A stretch of 28,111 bases of DNA from CAZYJD01 sp964647785. GTDB lineage: Bacteria > Bacteroidota > Bacteroidia > NS11-12g > UBA9320. Made by a program: the position numbers and the translations under genes. The notes under the pieces were generated by a model. That model ran no database searches. It saw only the letters and a list, made by a program, of their open reading frames with translations, and was not told the origin of the DNA. Of this stretch, positions 23,940 to 28,111 are shown in pieces. Numbering within the stretch: the stretch's first letter is position 1; every line of letters begins with the position of its first letter. The DNA lies in contig CAZYJD010000022.1 in assembly GCA_964647785.1 (NCBI GenBank), positions 1-28,111 on the forward strand. The letters run 5' to 3'.

Positions 23940-26900
23940 TCGACCACAAATCTCAGCAAAACCGTTTGTTCATCCGAGAGAAGTCGCAGGAAATATATGC
24001 CGCCTGCCTTTGTGTCAAGCTCGATTTCTTTTTCCAAGGTGCCAGCCTGTATCAGCCGTCCGCTCAGATCCATGATGGCATAGCGCTGATATGCTTCCGC
24101 ACCGCTCAAACGGATGAACCTTCCGGCGGGATTGGGAATGATTTGAATGTCATGCAATGCAGCAGGTCTGATATCGTTGGTTTTTTCAACCCTCACCTTG
24201 TAAGTGCTTGTGCTGAGATCGGGTGCTTTAATTACGTAAAGCACTTCCTTGCTAAAGTTCTGACTGCTCGAACCACTGATTTGCTGCACTCCGCCCACCC
24301 GTGCACTGGCACCTGAGCTAAGGGTGAACACAGGAATGAGGGCATTGAGATCGGTATTGGAGGGAACTTCCACCAGCACTTCTGTTCCGTTGATTTTCCC
24401 TTCGGGCGATCCCGGCAGCGATGGAAAACCAAAACTGAGCAGTTCTTTTTGATCGCTCAGCAATCTGCGTTCTCCATCGGCATACCAAATGCCCCAACGC
24501 GCATTGGGCACCAGGCTTTGTGCAGGACCGGAGGCGCTTATTTTATTGCTGCCCAGCGGCACATAAGCCACCACCGGATCATCGTTGATGTCATCGGTAT
24601 CAAACAGCAATTTATCGTCTTTGTTGCTGTAGTTGGGATAGCCCAATTTCATGTTGTTGCGAATCACTTCGCTGGTTCCTTTTTGCAGGTTGTGGCCAAT
24701 AAGGGCATAGCTGTTATCGGAAGTGTTCACGTAATCGAAGGCAATCACTTCGGTTGAGTTCTTGCTAAAGGTTGGATTGCCAATGCTCACCCCTTCATCG
24801 AGTTGGGTGAAAACCTTTTCAATTTTCCCATCGCCCCATCGGTTGTCTTCCAAGTTCCAGACCCGCATGATGCCCACATCCCAGTACTCAAGGTCGTCGC
24901 CCGTAGGATTTTTTATCTTGTTGAATGCGTCGTAGATCAGATACTGCCCACTGTGATCAAATTCAATGGCATCGGCATAAAGCACCCCGCCGGTTTTAAC
25001 GCCCTGGCTGTAGGTAGGGTTATAGAGCACAAAGCGCTTCCATTCCTTTAAATCATAGCGATAAATGTAGATGGATGTATCAATTTCGGTGGTGATGGCG
25101 GCCAACATTTTCCCGTCTTTGCTGATGGCCACATTGTCCCATATGGCATCGGGTGAAATGACATTTTCCGTGAAAGGCGTTTCCAGTGCGATGCTTCGTA
25201 TTTGGTCCGCATCATCCACATAAAGGGCGTAAGTGGCTTGGTCGGGCACGCTAGGTTTTCTCTTCATGCTTTTATTGCTCAGCGCTTCATAATCCGTGCC
25301 CGCAGTGCTGCTTTTGTAAAGGGTATTGGCATTGAAGGGATCGGTGTCATAACTGAGCAGGTATTCATTGCCCGGGTTGATGGGCAGCTCTTCTCCCGCT
25401 CCCGAGCCCCCGCCTTTTTGGTTGGGATCGTAGATTTCCACCTGATTAAATGCAGTGCGAATGGCCTGTTGTTCGGTGCTGTTTTCGCCGTGCAAGTCGG
25501 CAGCTGCTTGCTCCAAGGCATATCGAAGATCCAGAAATTCCGATCGGGGACCTAAATAAGTGGTGAGTGCGCGGTAGTAAATTTTTTCCGTTTTTTCCCG
25601 ACCGATGGATTCAGCGATGAGGTAACAGGCGTGGTTGGGAATGCCGCTGTTGATGTGCACGCCTCCATTGTCTTCGGTGGTGTTCACGAATTCCGACATG
25701 CGTTTGGGCTGCCAGCCGTTATCGGAAGATCCGTTTCCGCCATTGTGCGGATCCTGCATACTACGTAGTGCCCCGCTGGGGAAGTAAGCGGTTTGCACCA
25801 CATCTTCGCCAATCAGCCAGTCGTCGCGGTCCATCATGGCGCCAAACACATCGGCAAAGCTTTCATTCACTGCTCCGGGCTGGTCTTCGTACTCCAGCTT
25901 GGCCGTGCTACCAATCACCCCATGGGTCATTTCGTGGCCGGCAACATCCATGCTTCTTGCAAGGGGCTTAAAAGCAAAGCGGCCATTGCCATAGGCCATG
26001 AATTGCCCATTCCAAAATGCATTGTCGAGGCCATTGCCCGTTTCATCGCTCACATTGATCACCGATATGATGTTTCCGCCCTGTCCGTTAATGGAATTTC
26101 TATTGTGCACATTCTTAAAGTACTCGTAGGCGAGGGCTGCATTGGCGTGGGCCGATACAGCGGTGGGATTGCTCCAGTTGTTGTTGCTGTTGCTAATTTG
26201 TGCAATGCGGGTGGCATAAGTGTTTTGTGCATCGACGGTCCAGATGGCGCCAACCGGATTGTCGGGCAAGTTGGATCGGCTGCTGTTGAACATGCTTCGG
26301 GAGCCATCTATGAGGTAATAGCTGTTGCCCAGTTGGTAGGTGTTGAGGCTTCTGTTTTTGCCGTGCAGATCGGTTCCGTTGGCCACCTTAGGTCCGTCGA
26401 TGAAGCAGGTTAAATTTTCATGTTTGAGTACGTCTCCCGAAGCGGCGTCGACAAAAAGCCGATACCAGTCCATGGCGTTGGGTCGGAGCAGCACCCGGTA
26501 GCACTGTTTGGGTGCTTGGCCTTTGGGGAGATACCATATCAGTTCAGCTTCAGGCTGGGCAGTGAAATAATTTTCAGATTGAGGGATGCCTATTTCCTCG
26601 ATGAACGCCTCCGCGATTTTGAGCGCTTCTGCCTTTGCCAATAATCGACTGGGCTTATCCGCTTTGAATGTTCGCACCCGCCCATTGCCCGAGCGCAGTT
26701 GTCCGTTTTCAAAATGCAGCACATATTCGGCGGCATGCACGGCGATGCCTTGGTGCAAATGCTGCAGGCGGATGTGGGTTTGTCCCATTGCATCGGTGAA
26801 GCGTTGGGTTTCCCGCAATTCATCCCCTTCCTCTTGAAGGTTGAGGATGGAAAAAATGTCATGCAGGTATTTGGAGAGTTCCGGATCTCGATACATCTGC

Positions 26901-27190
26901 GGACCTGCATTTGCGTTCTCTTGGGGAGCGATGAATTGTATCACTTCGCGTGTGAAGGGATCGCGGCGAATGGTCCATGCAGCATCGGTTTGCCCCGGCG
27001 GGATAAAATGCAATGGATTTGCCGCTTGAAAAAAGAGCGGGTCAGAAGACTGACTTCCTGTGATGCGTTCAGCGGAAAAGGAGGGGTGCTGTGTTTTGGG
27101 GTTTTTGGGGTGTCGTTCAGAAAGGGGGTTTTGGGCAAACGCCAACGAACACAAAAGGGGCCATATCAATAGAGACCTATTCAGCTTCAT
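23936..27190 (-). CDS. Secreted M4 (thermolysin-like) metalloprotease with beta-propeller and T9SS sorting domain
   Basis: 1084 residues with a signal peptide (MKLNRSLLIWPLLCSLAFAQ). The FTP/PepSY-type propeptide covers about 60-260. The M4 catalytic domain (about 265-595) has zinc ligands His419 and His423 in HEMTH with catalytic Glu420, third ligand Glu443 in NESFADV, and active-site His512 in GGVHINSG, all intact. Residues about 600-910 carry PD40/TolB-like propeller strands (WDNVAISKDGKMLA, YADAIEFDHSGQYLIYDA). An Ig-like DUF5018-type domain follows (about 920-1000). Residues about 1013-1084 form a type A T9SS C-terminal domain (IPNPAGRFIRLSG to GGIYFLRLLS). It should be exported by Sec and T9SS and act outside the cell. 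Canonical M4 enzymes lack the propeller. It overlaps the lipoprotein gene upstream by 14 nt. Confidence 0.95.
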   Translation of the reverse strand: MKLNRSLLIWPLLCSLAFAQNPLSERHPKNPKTQHPSFSAERITGSQSSDPLFFQAANPLHFIPPGQTDAAWTIRRDPFTREVIQFIAPQENANAGPQMYRDPELSKYLHDIFSILNLQEEGDELRETQRFTDAMGQTHIRLQHLHQGIAVHAAEYVLHFENGQLRSGNGRVRTFKADKPSRLLAKAEALKIAEAFIEEIGIPQSENYFTAQPEAELIWYLPKGQAPKQCYRVLLRPNAMDWYRLFVDAASGDVLKHENLTCFIDGPKVANGTDLHGKNRSLNTYQLGNSYYLIDGSRSMFNSSRSNLPDNPVGAIWTVDAQNTYATRIAQISNSNNNWSNPTAVSAHANAALAYEYFKNVHNRNSINGQGGNIISVINVSDETGNGLDNAFWNGQFMAYGNGRFAFKPLARSMDVAGHEMTHGVIGSTAKLEYEDQPGAVNESFADVFGAMMDRDDWLIGEDVVQTAYFPSGALRSMQDPHNGGNGSSDNGWQPKRMSEFVNTTEDNGGVHINSGIPNHACYLIAESIGREKTEKIYYRALTTYLGPRSEFLDLRYALEQAAADLHGENSTEQQAIRTAFNQVEIYDPNQKGGGSGAGEELPINPGNEYLLSYDTDPFNANTLYKSSTAGTDYEALSNKSMKRKPSVPDQATYALYVDDADQIRSIALETPFTENVISPDAIWDNVAISKDGKMLAAITTEIDTSIYIYRYDLKEWKRFVLYNPTYSQGVKTGGVLYADAIEFDHSGQYLIYDAFNKIKNPTGDDLEYWDVGIMRVWNLEDNRWGDGKIEKVFTQLDEGVSIGNPTFSKNSTEVIAFDYVNTSDNSYALIGHNLQKGTSEVIRNNMKLGYPNYSNKDDKLLFDTDDINDDPVVAYVPLGSNKISASGPAQSLVPNARWGIWYADGERRLLSDQKELLSFGFPSLPGSPEGKINGTEVLVEVPSNTDLNALIPVFTLSSGASARVGGVQQISGSSSQNFSKEVLYVIKAPDLSTSTYKVRVEKTNDIRPAALHDIQIIPNPAGRFIRLSGAEAYQRYAIMDLSGRLIQAGTLEKEIELDTKAGGIYFLRLLSDEQTVLLRFVVE

Positions 27191-27602
27191 TTTCCTGAAA
27201 ACCTATGAGTAACAATGCGTGTAGTTTTGCAATTTCCGCAGGCATTTCCCCGCTGGGCCAGGTGAGGGTGTATATCTGCCCTTTTTCGTAGTAGAAAATA
27301 TACTCGGTGAGGTTGCCGCTTTTGCGGTAATCGATGCTTTTGATATCGCTTTTCGCAAACGATTTGAAGAGTTTTTTTGCTTCTTTCCTGGGCAATGCCG
27401 AAAGTTCTTCCCCTTGGCTACCCGAAGAATACTGTTCAAAACGCTGGCCATTGGGCAGGATGTAGTAGCCGTGCTTTTGGCCCGTAAAACCGCCATAGCT
27501 TCCCCATTCGATGTAGGTATCTGGAAGGGTTTTTAGGGTGTAGGTGGTTTTGCTGCAGGAAAGCAAGAACAAACAAGCCGATAGAAAAGCCAGGATTCGC
27601 AT
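27177..27602 (-). CDS. Small lipoprotein of unknown function
   Basis: 141 residues with a short signal peptide and lipobox LLSC (Cys16). The mature part is beta-rich with many aromatic residues (TYIEWGSYGGFTG, HGYYILPNGQRFEQYSSG) and a helix (RKEAKKLFKSF). No catalytic motif and no family recognised. It is first in the leftward unit and its end overlaps the M4 protease start by 14 nt, so the products are probably made together; a protease chaperone or inhibitor role is conceivable but unsupported. A -7 element lies only 4 nt upstream of the ATG. Confidence 0.75.
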   Translation of the reverse strand: MRILAFLSACLFLLSCSKTTYTLKTLPDTYIEWGSYGGFTGQKHGYYILPNGQRFEQYSSGSQGEELSALPRKEAKKLFKSFAKSDIKSIDYRKSGNLTEYIFYYEKGQIYTLTWPSGEMPAEIAKLHALLLIGFQENEAE

Positions 27603-27606
27603 TGCT

Positions 27607-27614
27607 CAAAGATA
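27607..27614 (-). promoter_or_regulatory. -7 promoter element almost touching the lipoprotein start codon
   Basis: The minus strand reads TATCTTTG, an exact TAnnTTTG match and identical to the element before ssrA. It ends 4 nt before the ATG at 27602, so transcription from it would begin at or next to the start codon. No TTG -33 box is seen. Confidence 0.4.
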
Positions 27615-27642
27615 GGGAAGTTTGGGATTTGAATTTTTAAGT

Positions 27643-27675
27643 CTCAAGACTCATCATCACAGGACTCAAGACTCA
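27643..27675. repeat. Short direct repeat in the spacer before ssrA
   Basis: CTCAAGACTCA occurs at 27643-27653 and again at 27665-27675, a 22-nt period. Each copy contains two partial ACTCA-like units. Low-complexity spacer repeats of this kind are common between Bacteroidota genes; no function assigned. Confidence 0.6.
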
Positions 27676-27691
27676 GGAATTTGGAGTTTGG

Positions 27692-27705
27692 CCCGCCTCG
27701 GCGGG
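27692..27705. repeat. GC-rich inverted repeat
   Basis: CCCGCC and GGCGGG arms flank TC. It stands out from the AT-rich spacer. No T-tract follows on either strand, so it is not a standard intrinsic terminator. Confidence 0.55.
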
Positions 27706-27748
27706 TGGAATCAGGAATCCCTCCCCATTTCGGCTCAATATTTGCTAT

Positions 27749-27756
27749 TATCTTTG
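27749..27756 (+). promoter_or_regulatory. -7 promoter element of ssrA
   Basis: TATCTTTG, exact TAnnTTTG match, 15 nt before the predicted mature tmRNA 5' end. A weak -33 box (TTTC at 27728-27731) lies 17 nt upstream. The few transcribed bases before 27772 would be removed by RNase P. Confidence 0.6.
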
Positions 27757-27771
27757 CCGATTCACTTCATT

Positions 27772-28111
27772 GGGACTGACTGGATTTGACGGGTTGGCCA
27801 ATTGGGGTGTAAGCATGTAGTGCGATGGGTCTCATGCACTGAAATCTCGGATCCAAACCATAAACGGCGAGTACAACTACGCCATGGCTGCCTAATCGAA
27901 GCGATTCGGCAATGCCATCTGTTCCCGCGGCTCTTGCTCCGGATAGCTGCGAACCGGAACAGTCAGACATCCGGGGTATCGCGATTTGAGTGTTGTCTAG
28001 GATCGTTGATTAACAGATAACTAAGGTGAGAAATAGGATGGCACTGCTCCTTATCGCACCCGACAATCAAGCAGCGCTAAACATGTAGAAAGCGCCATTC
28101 AATTCCTTCTC
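27772..28111 (+). ncRNA. ssrA: tmRNA (transfer-messenger RNA), 3' end beyond the window
   Basis: The 5' end GGGACTGACTGGATTTGACG is the conserved tRNA-like start of tmRNA. The tag reading frame begins at resume codon GGC (27866-27868) and reads G-E-Y-N-Y-A-M-A-A, followed by TAA at 27893-27895; the AMAA ending is the usual proteolysis tag of Bacteroidota. The following bases form GC-rich hairpins (for example CTGTTCCCGCG with partner near 27950) as expected for pseudoknots. Near the right edge AAACATGTAGAAAG matches the conserved element before the T-arm, so roughly 40-60 nt are missing. It rescues stalled ribosomes together with SmpB and tags the unfinished proteins for destruction. Confidence 0.93.

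Noticed and set aside
25793..26413. 206-codon plus-strand frame opposite the M4 protease
   Set aside because: It is antisense to the conserved zinc-binding region; composition (Val/Ile/Gly/His rich) is that of a shadow frame and it has no recognisable domain.
27692..27705. Intrinsic terminator
   Set aside because: The GC-rich inverted repeat has no following T-run on either strand and no gene ends toward it.
27802..28020. 72-codon protein frame at the right end
   Set aside because: It lies within the tmRNA gene; the tag frame and conserved 5' end explain this sequence.

Overview
The window is about 28 kb of a Bacteroidota chromosome. This is inferred from a type IX secretion C-terminal sorting domain on a secreted protease, many Bacteroidota-style lipoproteins, -7 promoter elements of the TAnnTTTG type, and a tmRNA whose tag reads GEYNYAMAA. 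Genes are packed tightly, with 1-14 nt overlaps or gaps inside transcription units. I see no transposase, phage, CRISPR or rRNA/tRNA genes.

Region A (1-15179) is a two-armed locus for a beta-glucan of the laminarin type (beta-1,3 backbone, probably beta-1,6 branches). The left arm, read leftward from 6071, encodes a sugar-porter MFS permease, a GH16 lipoprotein, a GH30 lipoprotein and a cytosolic phosphorylase of clan GH-Q (GH149-like) that runs off the left edge. The right arm, read rightward from 6196, encodes a Nudix-fold transcription regulator with a dead Nudix box, a clan GH-A endo-glucanase candidate (GH158-like), two large outer-membrane beta-barrels, two putative glycan-binding lipoproteins (the second with a CBM9-like domain) and a short GH16-like lipoprotein. 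The 124-nt gap between the arms holds two inverted repeats, the likely control site. No SusC/SusD pair is present; the two unrelated barrels stand where that pair would be expected.

Region B (15184-22599, leftward) reads TetR regulator, ABC exporter, HlyD adaptor, TolC channel, geranylgeranyl-reductase-like flavoprotein, UbiA prenyltransferase. The first three genes form a type I secretion-like or efflux system. The ABC ATPase lacks several canonical catalytic residues. The last two genes look like isoprenoid-lipid enzymes.

Region C (22716-27602, leftward) has a small lipoprotein, a 1084-residue M4 (thermolysin-like) metalloprotease with a beta-propeller, Ig-like domain and T9SS signal, and a lysine-ketoglutarate-reductase/saccharopine-dehydrogenase-like oxidoreductase, overlapping head to tail.

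Region D (27603-28111) has a short spacer with direct repeats and a GC-rich inverted repeat, then the ssrA tmRNA gene, which runs off the right edge.

Proposed pathway for region A (inference): the lipoprotein GH16s and the GH-A enzyme cut the glucan, the binding lipoproteins and barrels capture and pass oligosaccharides, GH30 trims branches, the MFS permease carries products across the inner membrane, and the phosphorylase splits them into glucose-1-phosphate.
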